A stretch of DNA of 64,000 nt from Streptomyces tsukubensis. GTDB lineage: Bacteria; Actinomycetota; Actinomycetes; Streptomycetales; Streptomycetaceae. Below are positions 1-9,191 of the stretch, one piece after another. A model generated the notes under the pieces. It made no database searches. It was not told where the DNA came from and worked only from the letters and a program-made list of their open reading frames with translations. Numbering within the stretch: the stretch's first letter is position 1; each line of letters opens with the position of its first letter. The DNA lies in contig NZ_CP045178.1 of the NCBI RefSeq assembly GCF_009296025.1, positions 3,596,001 to 3,660,000 of the forward strand, read 5' to 3'. The translations under genes and the position numbers were made by a program.

Positions 1-113
1 ACCACGGAGACGGTCGAACCCGCCCAGCCGTACTCGGCAAGGCAGGAGACGGCGGCTTCGAGAAGCCGTTGTCTGGTGGCGCGGCTGCGGTCCTGTTTGG
101 CCGGCCGGGTCAC
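1..113 (-). CDS. TetR-family regulator, N-terminus (partial)
   Basis: The reverse strand opens with GTG at 113 and runs off the left edge, giving about 37 residues. The sequence is typical of a TetR DNA-binding domain start: a basic leader, then R-x-R-L-L-E-A-A, C-L-A-E-Y-G and G-S-T-V (helix-turn-helix entry). Its GTG overlaps the TGA of the enoyl-CoA hydratase gene by four bases (GTGA), so it is the last visible gene of the leftward catabolic operon and is probably translationally coupled to it. The inferred role is local repressor of that operon, binding the palindrome at 8890-8903. The ligand is presumably an acyl-CoA intermediate, but the ligand domain is outside the window. Confidence 0.75.
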   Translation of the reverse strand, partial: MTRPAKQDRSRATRQRLLEAAVSCLAEYGWAGSTVSV

Positions 114-847
114 AGCGCCCATGCGGGGTCCCGTCGTTCGAGGAAGGACGCCATCCCCTCTTGCGCCTCTTCAGTGGCGAACAGGCGCGCGGAGAGTGCG
201 GCGAGCGCTTCCGCCTGTTGATCGAAAGCGTCGAGCACCTTAGCCGTGACCAGCTTCTTGGTCGCGGCCAGCCCCTGCGGTGAGGAGCCGCGCAGGCCGT
301 CGAGCACGGGGGCCAGCGCCTTGTCGATGTCGGCGGCCCACTCGGTGACGAGCCCCGCGCGAGCCGCCTCCTCGGGGCCGAACCGCTCACCCGTGAGGCA
401 GTAGCGGGCCGCCGCGCGGGGTTCCATTCTCGGCAGCAGGGGCAGCGAGATCACGGCAGGCGCGAGGCCGAGGCGTACCTCCGTGAAGGCGAAGGTGGCC
501 GCGGGTCCCGCGACGGCGATGTCGCACGCGCCGATCAACCCGAGCCCGCCCGCCCTCGCGTGCCCGGCCACCCTGGCCACGACGGGCTTGGGCAGCGCCA
601 CGATCTGCCGCAGAAGTCCGACGAACGCGGCCGGTCGCGGCGGCTCGCGCAGGTCGGCGCCCGCGCAGAACGTCGTCCCCGTGTGGGTGACGACCACACC
701 TCGCACTTCCTCGTCCGTGGCACACCGCTGAAGCTCCTCGGCGAGCGCGTCGACCAGACCGGCGGAGAGGGCGTTGCGACGGGCCTGGGCGTCGAGAGTG
801 AGGGTGATGATGCCCCTGTGGTGGGTGCGGGTGACATCGGTCGTCAA
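110..847 (-). CDS. Enoyl-CoA hydratase/isomerase family protein
   Basis: 245 aa, a normal length for a single-domain crotonase. It shows the CoA/oxyanion motif F-C-A-G-A-D at residues 60-65, H-A-R-A-G-G-L-G at 96-103 and F-T-E-V-R-L-G at 121-127. The second catalytic glutamate of crotonases (E123 here) is kept. The first one, in the usual C-E-L-A block, appears to be glycine, so the exact reaction (hydration, isomerisation or other) is open. It lies in the leftward operon 163 bp after the acyl-CoA dehydrogenase and overlaps the TetR gene by 4 bp. In an Atu-like pathway this enzyme would hydrate the carboxylated glutaconyl-CoA product; that assignment is inference from context. Confidence 0.88.
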   Translation of the reverse strand: MTTDVTRTHHRGIITLTLDAQARRNALSAGLVDALAEELQRCATDEEVRGVVVTHTGTTFCAGADLREPPRPAAFVGLLRQIVALPKPVVARVAGHARAGGLGLIGACDIAVAGPAATFAFTEVRLGLAPAVISLPLLPRMEPRAAARYCLTGERFGPEEAARAGLVTEWAADIDKALAPVLDGLRGSSPQGLAATKKLVTAKVLDAFDQQAEALAALSARLFATEEAQEGMASFLERRDPAWAL

Positions 848-1010
848 GGTGGCTCCCCTTGTCCTGGGGCTGTGGGGACGCGGCCACCAAGGGGGCGGGA
901 TCGCGTCCAGGGACGGTGGGACGGGTTTCGAAGGCGCCCCGAGGTGGCTCGGCCGGGTTCCGGGGCCCCATGCCGGTGGGCCGGGGTTCCGAGGTCCCGA
1001 GGCGGCGGGC

Positions 1011-2198
1011 TCAGTACGACTTGGGCAGACCCAGTGTCTGATGGGACACGTAGTTGAGGATCATCTCGCGGCTGACCGGGGCGATACGGGCCACACGGGC
1101 GGCGGTGATCAGCGAAGCGAGGCCGAATTCACTGGTCAGCCCGTTACCGCCGAGTGTGTGCACCGCCTGGTCGACCGCCTTCACCGCGGCTTCCGCCGCC
1201 GCGTACTTGGCCATGTTCGCCGCCTCACCCGCGCCCGTGTCGTCGCCGGTGTCGTAGAGCGCGGCGGCCTTCTGCGTCATGAGGCGGGCGAGTTCGATCT
1301 CGATGTGGGCCTGCGCGAGTGGGTGGGCTATCGCCTGGTGGGCACCGATGGGCGCCTTCCAGACAGTCCGTTCCTTGGCGTACTCGACCGCCTTGGCCAG
1401 GGCGTAACGGCCCATGCCGAGCGCGAAGGCGGCCGTCATGATCCGCTCGGGGTTGAGTCCGGCGAAGAGCTGGAGCAGCCCGGCGTCCTCGTCGCCGACC
1501 AGAGCGTCCGCCGGCAGTCGTACCTCGTCCAGGGTGAGTTCGAACTGCTTCTCCGGAGCCTGGAGTTCCATGTCGATACGTCGGCGGCCGAACCCCGGTG
1601 CGTCGCGCGGAACGATGAACAGACAGGGTTTGAGACTCCCCGTCCGGGCATCCTCGGTACGGCCGACGATGAGTGTCGCGTCCGCGATGTCGACACCGGA
1701 GACGAAGACTTTCCTGCCGGTCAGCAGCCAGTCGTCACCGTCACGGCGCGCGGTGGTGGTGATCCGGTGCGCGTTGGACCCCGCGTCCGGCTCGGTGATG
1801 CCGAAGGCCATGGTGCGGCTGCCGTCGGCGAGGGCGGGCAGCCAGGCGCGTTTCTGCTCCTCGGTGCCGAAACGGGCGATGACCGTGCCGCAGATGGCGG
1901 GCGAGACGATCATCATGAGCAGCGGGCAGCCGGCCGCTCCCAGCTCTTCGAGTACGAGGGAGAGTTCAGCGATGCCGCCACCGCCACCGCCGTACTCCTC
2001 CGGCAGGTTCACGCCGAGGAGGCCGAGTTTGGCGGCGTCGGCCCAGAGGGCCTCGGGGTGGCCTCCGGTGTCGACGAGCCCGGTGAAGTAGGCGCGGCCG
2101 TAACGCTTTCCGAGGGCGGCGACGGTGGCACGGAGCGCGCGGTGCTCCTCTGTCTCCAGGGTGGTGGGCCGTGCGGGACGCGTGGTCGATGTGCTCAT
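1011..2198 (-). CDS. Acyl-CoA dehydrogenase
   Basis: 395 aa FAD flavoprotein introducing the alpha-beta double bond in an acyl-CoA. The family signature I-T-E-P-D-A-G-S-N lies near residue 145. The C-terminal helical domain carries H-T-L-G-G-N-G-L, the conserved dimer/FAD-contact stretch. The ATG at 2198 overlaps the stop codon of the biotin carboxylase gene (ATGA), so the two are coupled. In acyclic terpene utilisation the equivalent (AtuD) oxidises citronellyl-CoA; in leucine breakdown it oxidises isovaleryl-CoA. The sequence alone does not settle the substrate. The 163-bp gap to the following hydratase contains no gene. Confidence 0.93.
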   Translation of the reverse strand: MSTSTTRPARPTTLETEEHRALRATVAALGKRYGRAYFTGLVDTGGHPEALWADAAKLGLLGVNLPEEYGGGGGGIAELSLVLEELGAAGCPLLMMIVSPAICGTVIARFGTEEQKRAWLPALADGSRTMAFGITEPDAGSNAHRITTTARRDGDDWLLTGRKVFVSGVDIADATLIVGRTEDARTGSLKPCLFIVPRDAPGFGRRRIDMELQAPEKQFELTLDEVRLPADALVGDEDAGLLQLFAGLNPERIMTAAFALGMGRYALAKAVEYAKERTVWKAPIGAHQAIAHPLAQAHIEIELARLMTQKAAALYDTGDDTGAGEAANMAKYAAAEAAVKAVDQAVHTLGGNGLTSEFGLASLITAARVARIAPVSREMILNYVSHQTLGLPKSY

Positions 2199-4693
2199 GG
2201 CTGCGGGGTCTCCTGGTCTTCGGGCCTGTCGTCCGCCGGGGCCTCGTGGGCGGAGGTCTCCTGGACGACGGCGAGCAGGGCGCCGACCTCGACCTGTTGG
2301 CCGGGGACGGCGTGCAGGGCGGTGAGCGTTCCGGAGGCGGGAGCGTTGACGCGGTGCTCCATCTTCATGGCCTCCAGCCAGACGAGGGTCCGGCCTGCCT
2401 CGACCCGGTCGCCGACGGCGAGTCCTTCCGCGATCCGCAGGACGGTGCCGGGCATGGGGGCGAGCAGCGAGCCGGGTTCACGGTGCGTGATCGCTTCGGG
2501 GAAACGGGGAAGGGCGGTGAACGCGTGGGAGCCGGTGGAGGTGTCCACGAATATTCGGTCTTCGTACGCGAATACCTGGAACTCTCGGCGGACACCGTCC
2601 GTTTCGAGAGTGACTGATTGATTACGGACAGTTACTACGCGTGGTTCGGGGGTATGGAGGAAGGAGGGGCCGGCAGAGGCAGAGGCGGAGGCGATGCCGG
2701 GGGCTGGGGCTGGGGCGACGTGGGGGGCAGAGCGGGTGTCAGGGGTGAACGAGGTGGCGGGGGCGGCCGGGGAGTCGGGGCCGGAGAGCGCGTGGACGAT
2801 GACGGGGGTGGTGCGGGTGGTGCGGTAGTGAATGTCGTGGGTGGCGAGCAGACCCTGGTAGCCGCGGGTTCGTGGCTGTGAGGGGAGGTTGCGCCAGGCG
2901 CCGACGGCGGGGCCAGGCCCTGCGGGGGCGCCGGCCGCCGAGGCGAGGGCCGCCGCGACGGCCGCGAGCCGTTCGTCGTGCTCGGCGGTGGGGACAGGTC
3001 TGGTGAGTTCGGTGAGGTGCCGGGTGTAGAAGCCGGTGTCGAGCCGGTCGGGGGAGGTGAATTCGGGATGGCGGAGCGAGCGTACGAGCAGGTCCCTGTT
3101 GGTGACGGGCCCGTGCAGCCGGGTGCGTCCGAGTGCGCCCGCGAGTGCGCGGACCGCCTCGTCGCGGGTGGGGGCGTGGGCGATGACTTTGGCGAGCATC
3201 GCGTCGTAGTGGACGCCGATGCGGTCGCCGTCGGCGTATCCCGCGTCTATACGGACGCCTTGGCGGGCTGCCGGGTGGCCGGGCCCCGCGTGGGCGCCTT
3301 CGGGGGCGGTGAGGCGGTGCAGGGTGCCGGTCTGGGGCGCCCAGCCGTGGCTGGGGTCCTCGGCGTAGAGGCGGGCCTCGACCGCGTGCCCCGTAGCGGG
3401 CGGGGGTTCCTTGTCGAGGGCGTGGCCCTCCGCGACACGCAGTTGCAGGGCCACGAGGTCGATACCGTGGATCGCCTCGGTGACGGGGTGCTCGACCTGG
3501 AGGCGCGTGTTCATCTCCAGGAAGTGCGCGCGGCCTTCGCGGACGAGGAACTCGACTGTTCCCGCTCCGGTGTAGCCGATGGCTCGGGCGGCGGCGGTGG
3601 CGGCGTCGAGGAGTCCGTCGTGGAGTGCCGCGTCGAGACCGGGCGCCGGAGCCTCCTCGATGACCTTCTGGTGCCGACGCTGGAGGGAGCAGTCACGGGT
3701 GCCGAGTGCCCACACCGTGCCGTGGGTGTCGCCGAGGATCTGCACCTCGACGTGGCGCCCGCGCTCCAGGTAGGGCTCCACGAAGACCTCGCCGTCACCG
3801 AACGCCTTCTCCGCCTCGGCGCGCGCGGCGGCCAGCTCTCCCGGCAGCTCACCGAGAGCGCGGACGATCCGCATACCGCGGCCTCCGCCACCCGCCGCGG
3901 CTTTGATCAGCAGTGGGAGGTCGGCCTCGGTGGCCCGGTCGGGGTCGACGGGCGCGAGCAGCGGTACGCCTGCCGTGGCCATCAGTTTCTTGGCGCGGGT
4001 CTTGGAGGCCATGGCGTCGATGGCTTCGGGAGCGGGGCCCACCCACGTCAGTCCCGTGTCGGCGACGGCCCGCGCGAAGTCGGCGTTCTCCGAGAGGAAT
4101 CCGTAGCCGGGGTGGACGGCGTCGGCCCCGGCCGCGACGGCTGCCCGCACGAGGAGGTCGGCCCGCAGGTAGGTGTCGGCGGGCGTGGCACCCGGCAGCC
4201 GCACGGCGAGATCGGCCTCGCGTACGTGCAGGGCGTCCGCGTCGGGATCGGAGTGGACAGCGACGGTGGTGATGCCGAGGGCCCGGCAGGTACGGAAGAC
4301 GCGGCAGGCGATCTCTCCGCGGTTCGCCACAAGGAGGGTGCGGATCGTCGGTTTCATGGGCCTCGCCTGCTTCGTCGGCTGCGTCGGCTGCGGGTGCTGC
4401 GTGTCCTGCGTGTGCTGTGTCGGTTCCGTTGGCCGCGTCGGCGTTGCCGGCCGCACAGGTTCCGTCGACCGCATCGGCTCCATCGGCCCCATAGCTGCCG
4501 TGGACCTCATAGCTTCCGTAGGCCTCATCGGTTCCATCGGCGCTTGCGGACGCGGGGGCGGGGCTTGCTCGCGCGGCTCGGGGGCGGTCACAGGCTCCGT
4601 CGCGGAGTGGGCCGGGGGCATTGGACCGGTCCGCGTCGGGAGCCCGGCCGGGGCGGTGGTGTCGCGTGGTGGGTTGTGTGGGGCGGAGGCCAT
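2195..4693 (-). CDS. Biotin-dependent acyl-CoA carboxylase alpha subunit (biotin carboxylase + BCCP)
   Basis: The frame gives 832 aa. The recognised biotin carboxylase fold begins only at residue 113 (M-K-P-T-I-R-T-L-L-V-A-N-R-G-E, ATG at 4357): ATP-grasp glycine loop A-A-A-G-G-G-G-R-G-M, then F-L-E-M-N-T-R-L-Q-V-E-H. A BCCP domain ends the protein with biotinyl Lys777 in E-A-M-K-M. It carboxylates biotin for the adjacent carboxyltransferase. Residues 1-112 are low-complexity Met/Pro/Thr/Glu repeats unknown in this family. The start at 4693 is only 6 bp after the carboxyltransferase stop and the extension keeps G/C-rich third positions, but it lacks a clear ribosome site. Starting at 4357 gives a conventional 720-aa protein. 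A patch around 2560-2640 has noticeably lower third-position GC. Confidence 0.88.
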   Translation of the reverse strand: MASAPHNPPRDTTAPAGLPTRTGPMPPAHSATEPVTAPEPREQAPPPRPQAPMEPMRPTEAMRSTAAMGPMEPMRSTEPVRPATPTRPTEPTQHTQDTQHPQPTQPTKQARPMKPTIRTLLVANRGEIACRVFRTCRALGITTVAVHSDPDADALHVREADLAVRLPGATPADTYLRADLLVRAAVAAGADAVHPGYGFLSENADFARAVADTGLTWVGPAPEAIDAMASKTRAKKLMATAGVPLLAPVDPDRATEADLPLLIKAAAGGGGRGMRIVRALGELPGELAAARAEAEKAFGDGEVFVEPYLERGRHVEVQILGDTHGTVWALGTRDCSLQRRHQKVIEEAPAPGLDAALHDGLLDAATAAARAIGYTGAGTVEFLVREGRAHFLEMNTRLQVEHPVTEAIHGIDLVALQLRVAEGHALDKEPPPATGHAVEARLYAEDPSHGWAPQTGTLHRLTAPEGAHAGPGHPAARQGVRIDAGYADGDRIGVHYDAMLAKVIAHAPTRDEAVRALAGALGRTRLHGPVTNRDLLVRSLRHPEFTSPDRLDTGFYTRHLTELTRPVPTAEHDERLAAVAAALASAAGAPAGPGPAVGAWRNLPSQPRTRGYQGLLATHDIHYRTTRTTPVIVHALSGPDSPAAPATSFTPDTRSAPHVAPAPAPGIASASASAGPSFLHTPEPRVVTVRNQSVTLETDGVRREFQVFAYEDRIFVDTSTGSHAFTALPRFPEAITHREPGSLLAPMPGTVLRIAEGLAVGDRVEAGRTLVWLEAMKMEHRVNAPASGTLTALHAVPGQQVEVGALLAVVQETSAHEAPADDRPEDQETPQP

Positions 4694-4699
4694 CGGCGC

Positions 4700-6298
4700 T
4701 CACATCCGGAAGACGCCGAAGCCACCGCGGGCGCCCTCGACCGGTGCGGTGCGGATGGCGGAGAGACACATACCGAGGACGGTCCTGGTGTCACGCGGGT
4801 CGATGACCCCGTCGTCGTACAGCCGGCCGGAGAGGAACATCGGCAGCGACTCCGACTCGATCTGCTGCTCCACCATCGCGCGGAGGGCCGCGTCGCCCTC
4901 CTCGTCGTACACGGTTCCTTTGGCGAGAGCCGACTGTCTGGCGACGATCGAGAGGACACCCGCCAGTTGCTGCGGGCCCATGACGGCGGATTTGGCGCCG
5001 GGCCAGGCGAAGAGGAAACGGGGGTCGTAGGCCCGGCCGCACATGCCGTAGTGGCCGGCTCCGTAGGAGGCGCCCATGAGGACGGAGAGGTGAGGGACCT
5101 TCGAGTTGGAGACGGCGTTGATCATCATCGCGCCGTGTTTGATGATGCCGCCCTGTTCGTACTCCTTGCCGACCATGTAGCCGGTGGTGTTGTGGAGGAA
5201 GAGCAGCGGAATGTCCCGCTGGTTGGCGAGCTGGATGAACTGGGCGGCCTTCTGCGATTCCGCGCTGAAGAGCACGCCCCGCGCGTTGGCGAGGATGCCG
5301 ATGGGGCAGCCGTGCAGTCGGGCCCAGCCGGTGACGAGACTCGGCCCGTAGAGCGGCTTGAACGCGTCGAAGTCGGATCCGTCCACGATGCGGGCGATGA
5401 CCTCATGCGGGTCGAAGGGAACGCGCAGGTCCCCGGGGACGATGCCGAGGAGTTCCTCCGCGTCGTACGCGGGCTCGGGCGCGGGCCCAGGATCAGGATG
5501 CGCCTTGCGCCAGTTGAGGCGGGCGACAACACGGCGGGCCTGCCGCAGGGCGTCGGGTTCGTCGGTGGCGAAGTGATCGGCGAGACCCGATGTCCTCGCG
5601 TGCATCTCGGCGCCGCCGAGCGACTCGTCGTCGCTCTCCTCACCGGTCGCCATCTTCACCAGGGGCGGCCCGCCGAGGAATACCTTGGCCCGTTCCTTGA
5701 CCATGATCACGTGGTCGGACATGCCGGGCACATAGGCCCCGCCCGCTGTGGAGTTGCCGAAGACGACGGCGATCGTGGGGATGCCGGCGGCGGAGAGGCG
5801 GGTGAGGTCGCGGAAGAGCGCGCCCCCGGGGATGAAGATCTCCTTCTGCGAGGGAAGGTCGGCGCCCCCGGACTCGACGAGGCTGATGCAAGGGAGGCGG
5901 TTGGCGAAAGCGATCTCGTTGGCGCGCAGGGCTTTCTTCAACGTCCATGGGTTGCTCGCGCCGCCCCGGACTGTGGGGTCGTTGGCGGTGATGAGGCATT
6001 CGACGCCCTCGACGGTGCCGATACCGGTGACGAGCGAGCCACCGACGGCGTAGTCGCTGCCCCAGGCGGCGAGCGGCGACAGTTCGAGGAAGGGGGTGTC
6101 GGGGTCGATCAGCAGCTCGACACGTTCACGGGCGAGGAGTTTGCCGCGCGAGTGGTGGCGCGCTGTGTACTTCTCGCCACCGCCGGCCAGGACCTTGGCG
6201 TGTTCGACGTCGAGGGCGGCGAGTTTGCCGAGCATCGCCGACCGGTTCTCCGCATAGTCGGCGGACGCGGGGTCGAGGGCGGTGGGGAGGACGGTCAC
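4700..6298 (-). CDS. Acyl-CoA carboxylase beta subunit (carboxyltransferase)
   Basis: 532 aa, matching methylcrotonyl/geranyl-CoA-type carboxyltransferases. Motifs include N-D-P-T-V-R-G-G-A, V-E-S-G-G-A-D-L-P-S-Q, and the CoA/biotin-binding F-G-N-S-T-A-G-G-A-Y-V-P-G-M-S-D and G-A-S-Y-G-A-G-H-Y-G-M-C-G-R. The first residues of the domain set the start at GTG 6298: a GGAGG lies 7 nt upstream and GTG overlaps the AtuA stop codon (GTGA). The enzyme transfers the carboxyl from biotin on the neighbouring alpha subunit to an acyl-CoA. The motif set points to branched enoyl-CoA substrates (3-methylcrotonyl or geranyl) rather than acetyl/propionyl-CoA. The AtuA neighbour favours a geranyl-CoA-like substrate, which is inference. 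Confidence 0.93.
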   Translation of the reverse strand: MTVLPTALDPASADYAENRSAMLGKLAALDVEHAKVLAGGGEKYTARHHSRGKLLARERVELLIDPDTPFLELSPLAAWGSDYAVGGSLVTGIGTVEGVECLITANDPTVRGGASNPWTLKKALRANEIAFANRLPCISLVESGGADLPSQKEIFIPGGALFRDLTRLSAAGIPTIAVVFGNSTAGGAYVPGMSDHVIMVKERAKVFLGGPPLVKMATGEESDDESLGGAEMHARTSGLADHFATDEPDALRQARRVVARLNWRKAHPDPGPAPEPAYDAEELLGIVPGDLRVPFDPHEVIARIVDGSDFDAFKPLYGPSLVTGWARLHGCPIGILANARGVLFSAESQKAAQFIQLANQRDIPLLFLHNTTGYMVGKEYEQGGIIKHGAMMINAVSNSKVPHLSVLMGASYGAGHYGMCGRAYDPRFLFAWPGAKSAVMGPQQLAGVLSIVARQSALAKGTVYDEEGDAALRAMVEQQIESESLPMFLSGRLYDDGVIDPRDTRTVLGMCLSAIRTAPVEGARGGFGVFRM

Positions 6299-8001
6299 AG
6301 AAATTCCTCCGGTATGTCGAGGTGGCGGGAGCGCAGCCATTCGCCGAGCGCCTTGGCCTGCGGGTCGAAGCGCGCGCCGGAGGCGACACCTTCGCCGAGC
6401 AGTCCGGTCACTGTGAAGTTCAGGGCGCGCAGGGAGGGAAAGAGATGCCGTTCCACGAGCAGGGGCGCGGTCTCCGGGAGGAGTTCCCGCAGCCGGACCG
6501 TGGTGAGTTCGTGGGCGAGCCAGCGCCAGGCGGACTCGCTCTCCACCCACACCCCGACGTTGGCGTCACCACCCTTGTCACCGCTCCTGGCGCCCGCCAC
6601 CAGACCGAGCGGCGCCCGGCGGGTGGGTCCGGGCGGCAGGGGCTCGGGCAGCGGCGGCGCGGGCACGGCGGTGAGGCTCCGGGTCCGCCGGGGCAGGGTC
6701 ACGGACTGCCTGCTCCCGTCCGGGTGGACAGCGATATGGGGCACGGTCTCCTGTCGGGCGTACACGGCCTCGAACACGCCGTACGGGGTGGCCTTGCCCG
6801 GTGGGGCGGTGACGTGGAAGCCGGGGTAGCCGGCGAGGGCGAGTTCGACGGCGGCGGCGCCGAGGTCGCGTCCGGCTTTCGTCTCGTCGCTGTCACGCAC
6901 GACGAGCCGCAGCAGGGCACTCGCGGTCTCCTCGGTCGGGGCGTCGGGCCTGTCGGTGCGGGAGAGTTCCCAGCGGAGGGCTGCCGGGCGGGCCTTTCCG
7001 GCGTCGAGGGCGGCTTCCATCTGCTGCCGTACGAGGGAGGCCTTGGCGTCGATGTCGAGTCCGGTGAGGACGAAGACGACCTCGCCGCGCCAGCCGCCGA
7101 GTTTGCCGAGGCCGACTTTGAGGGTGGGGGGTGGTGGCTCACCCCGTACACCGTCGACCCGTACCCGGTCGGGGCCTTGCTGGGTGAGCCGAATGGTGTC
7201 GAGCCTGGCGGTGGCGTCTGGGCCCGCGTATCTGGCGCCGCCCGTCTCGTACATGAGCTGGGCGGTCACGGTCCCGATGTCGACGGCTCCGCCCGTGCCG
7301 TCGTGCTTGGTGATGACGCAGGATCCGTCGTCGGAGAGTTCGGCGACGGGAAAACCCGGGTGGCGGACGTCGTGACGGGTGAAGAACGCGTAGTTGCCGC
7401 CCGTCGCCTGCGTTCCGCACTCCAGGATGTGCCCGGCGACGACGGCTCCGGCAAGCCTGTCGTAGGCGTCGGCGGGCCAGCCGAAGTGGGCGATCGCAGG
7501 CCCGGTGACGAGGGCCGCGTCGGTGACCCTGCCGGTGATGACGATGTCAGCTCCGGCGCTCAGGCAGCGTGCGATGCCGTGGCCGCCGAGATAGGCGTTG
7601 GCGGTCAGCACCCCGTCGCCCCAACTCCCCTCGGCGCCGGGCCCTCTGCCGAGCAGGTCGTCTCCCTCGACATGGGCGACACGTACGGGGATACCGAGAC
7701 GCCCCGCGAGGTCGCGTACGGCGTCGGCGAGGGCCTCCGGGTGCAGACCACCCGCGTTGGTGACGAGGCGGACACCTCGTTCGTGGGCGAGGCCGAGACA
7801 CTGCTCCAGTTGGCGCAGGAAGGTCTTGGCGTAGCCGCGCGCGGGATCCTTCAGGCGGTCCCGGCCGAGGATCAGCATGGTCAGCTCGGCGAGATAGTCG
7901 CCGGTCAGCACGTCGAGGGGACCTTCGGTCAGCATCTCGCGCATCGCGTCGAACCGGTCGCCGTAGAAGCCGGAGGCGTTGCCTATACGCAGGATGTTCA
8001 T
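6295..8001 (-). CDS. Acyclic terpene utilisation AtuA family protein (DUF1446)
   Basis: 568 aa starting [16 protein letters not shown], the typical AtuA/DUF1446 opening, with T-N-A-G-G-L-H-P near residue 95 and the C-terminal [16 protein letters not shown] block. AtuA is required for citronellol/geraniol catabolism in Pseudomonas, but its chemistry is not established. In actinomycetes the family is found beside acyl-CoA carboxylases, as here. The start ATG at 8001 overlaps the stop of the TIGR03084 gene (ATGA) and its stop overlaps the carboxyltransferase GTG, so it is embedded in a coupled chain. Confidence 0.9.
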   Translation of the reverse strand: MNILRIGNASGFYGDRFDAMREMLTEGPLDVLTGDYLAELTMLILGRDRLKDPARGYAKTFLRQLEQCLGLAHERGVRLVTNAGGLHPEALADAVRDLAGRLGIPVRVAHVEGDDLLGRGPGAEGSWGDGVLTANAYLGGHGIARCLSAGADIVITGRVTDAALVTGPAIAHFGWPADAYDRLAGAVVAGHILECGTQATGGNYAFFTRHDVRHPGFPVAELSDDGSCVITKHDGTGGAVDIGTVTAQLMYETGGARYAGPDATARLDTIRLTQQGPDRVRVDGVRGEPPPPTLKVGLGKLGGWRGEVVFVLTGLDIDAKASLVRQQMEAALDAGKARPAALRWELSRTDRPDAPTEETASALLRLVVRDSDETKAGRDLGAAAVELALAGYPGFHVTAPPGKATPYGVFEAVYARQETVPHIAVHPDGSRQSVTLPRRTRSLTAVPAPPLPEPLPPGPTRRAPLGLVAGARSGDKGGDANVGVWVESESAWRWLAHELTTVRLRELLPETAPLLVERHLFPSLRALNFTVTGLLGEGVASGARFDPQAKALGEWLRSRHLDIPEEFL

Positions 8002-8813
8002 GGGGCCCCATCGCCGGTGCGGGATTCGTGGGCTTCGGATGGGCTGCGGCCCGCGCCGGGTGGTCCGGCGAATGCCTGGGCGATGTCCAGCCAGCGGTCG
8101 GCGTCCGGTCCGTACACGCGTAGGGCGAGGTCGGCGCGGTGGGCGCGCTGGGTGACGAGGAGGCAGAAGTCCAACGCGGGGCCTGTCACGCGTTGCGTCG
8201 CACCCTCGGGGCCGAAGGCCCAATCCGTGCCGCTGGGGAGGGTCAGTTCGACGCGGAACTCCTCGGCGGGGGGCTGCATTCCGTGTACGGCGTGGGCGAA
8301 ATCCCTTGTGCGCAGGCCCAGTCGGGCGATGTGTCGCAGCCGGTCGGTAGGGGCGCGGATCACTCCGAGGGCGTCGGCCACGTCCTGCCCGTGCGCCCAG
8401 GTCTCCATCAGTCTGGCCGTCGCCATGGAGGCGACACTCATCGGCGGCCCGAACCAGGGGAACCTGACGCCGGTAGGCGCGTCCCGTAGGGCCTGCCCCA
8501 ACCGATCGCGACCGGAGCGCCATTGGGCCAGCAGCTCGGCGGGCGGGCGCAGTGCTCCTTCGTCCGCCGCCTCGTCGACGAAGGTCTCCCACGCGGCTGC
8601 CGCCTCCGCCACGCGCGCGGTAAAGGCGTCCGGCTCCTCGACTGCGGACAGCGCCGCCGTGTCGGTCCAGGCGAGATGGGCGATCTGGTGGGCGACGGTC
8701 CAGCGTGGCGCGGGCGTGGCCAGCCGCCATTGCTCCTCGCTCAAGTCGACTACCAGAGCGTCGAGTTCGTCACTCTCGGCAAGCAGGTCGTCCAAAGGTG
8801 AGGCGTCAGGCAC
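7998..8813 (-). CDS. TIGR03084-family metal-binding (DinB/MDMPI-like) protein
   Basis: 271 aa from GTG at 8813, with GGGGAG six bases upstream. The N-terminal half is a DinB/mycothiol-maleylpyruvate-isomerase-like helical bundle with the metal-ligand histidine patterns [12 protein letters not shown] and E-T-W-A-H-G-Q-D. The C-terminal half resembles the small MDMPI C domain. The family is annotated as TIGR03084 and is commonly linked to AtuA-type operons in actinobacteria. It could be a mycothiol-dependent enzyme acting on a pathway intermediate; this is inference. It is the first gene of the leftward operon, so the promoter and operator should lie in 8814-8930. Confidence 0.85.
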   Translation of the reverse strand: MPDASPLDDLLAESDELDALVVDLSEEQWRLATPAPRWTVAHQIAHLAWTDTAALSAVEEPDAFTARVAEAAAAWETFVDEAADEGALRPPAELLAQWRSGRDRLGQALRDAPTGVRFPWFGPPMSVASMATARLMETWAHGQDVADALGVIRAPTDRLRHIARLGLRTRDFAHAVHGMQPPAEEFRVELTLPSGTDWAFGPEGATQRVTGPALDFCLLVTQRAHRADLALRVYGPDADRWLDIAQAFAGPPGAGRSPSEAHESRTGDGAP

Positions 8814-9191
8814 AGCTCACTCCCCTCGGGGCACGGAGGCATTCGCGGCGCGCCCGTTGGAGCATGGCAGGGCCCCCATCAATAAACAAGCAAGCGTGCT
8901 TGCATTATTTTGGTCTCATATCCCAGGGCGTGACTCGCGTGGTTCGGGCCGGACGAGGGGGCGGCGGCCGGGACAATGACGTACGCGCTATCGGACCGCC
9001 CACACCCCCGGGCAGGTTGCCCGCCCGCCGTCCCGTCATCCACCTCCGGCACCCAGCGAAGCGGCACTCGACACCCGGCACCCCGCACCCGGCAAACCGG
9101 CGTGTGAGACCCGGCACAGATCGCCCACGACCCGTCACCGCCCGCCGCCCGCCACGCACCAACTCACGCACCCACCCCCAACGGAGGCCCC
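8814..9191. other. Divergent intergenic region with control elements of the Atu-like operon
   Basis: 378 bp between the leftward catabolic operon and the rightward VOC gene. An AT-rich island at about 8878-8925, rare in this window, holds the palindrome annotated separately and presumably the leftward promoter. The part from 8930 to 9180 is GC-rich with no convincing frame. An ACGGAGG ribosome site for the VOC gene ends the region. Confidence 0.6.
8890..8903. promoter_or_regulatory. Palindromic operator candidate (TetR type)
   Basis: A perfect inverted repeat GCAAGC-GT-GCTTGC sits in an AT-rich patch about 77 bp upstream of the first gene of the catabolic operon. Size, symmetry and position fit a TetR-family operator, and a TetR gene ends the same operon. 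Binding is inferred. Confidence 0.7.

Noticed and set aside
774..6829. Very long forward-strand open frames opposite the catabolic operon (615 and 1283 codons)
   Set aside because: Their translations are Gly/Arg/Val-rich and motif-free, and they lie wholly opposite genes with clear enzyme motifs; long antisense frames are expected at this GC content.
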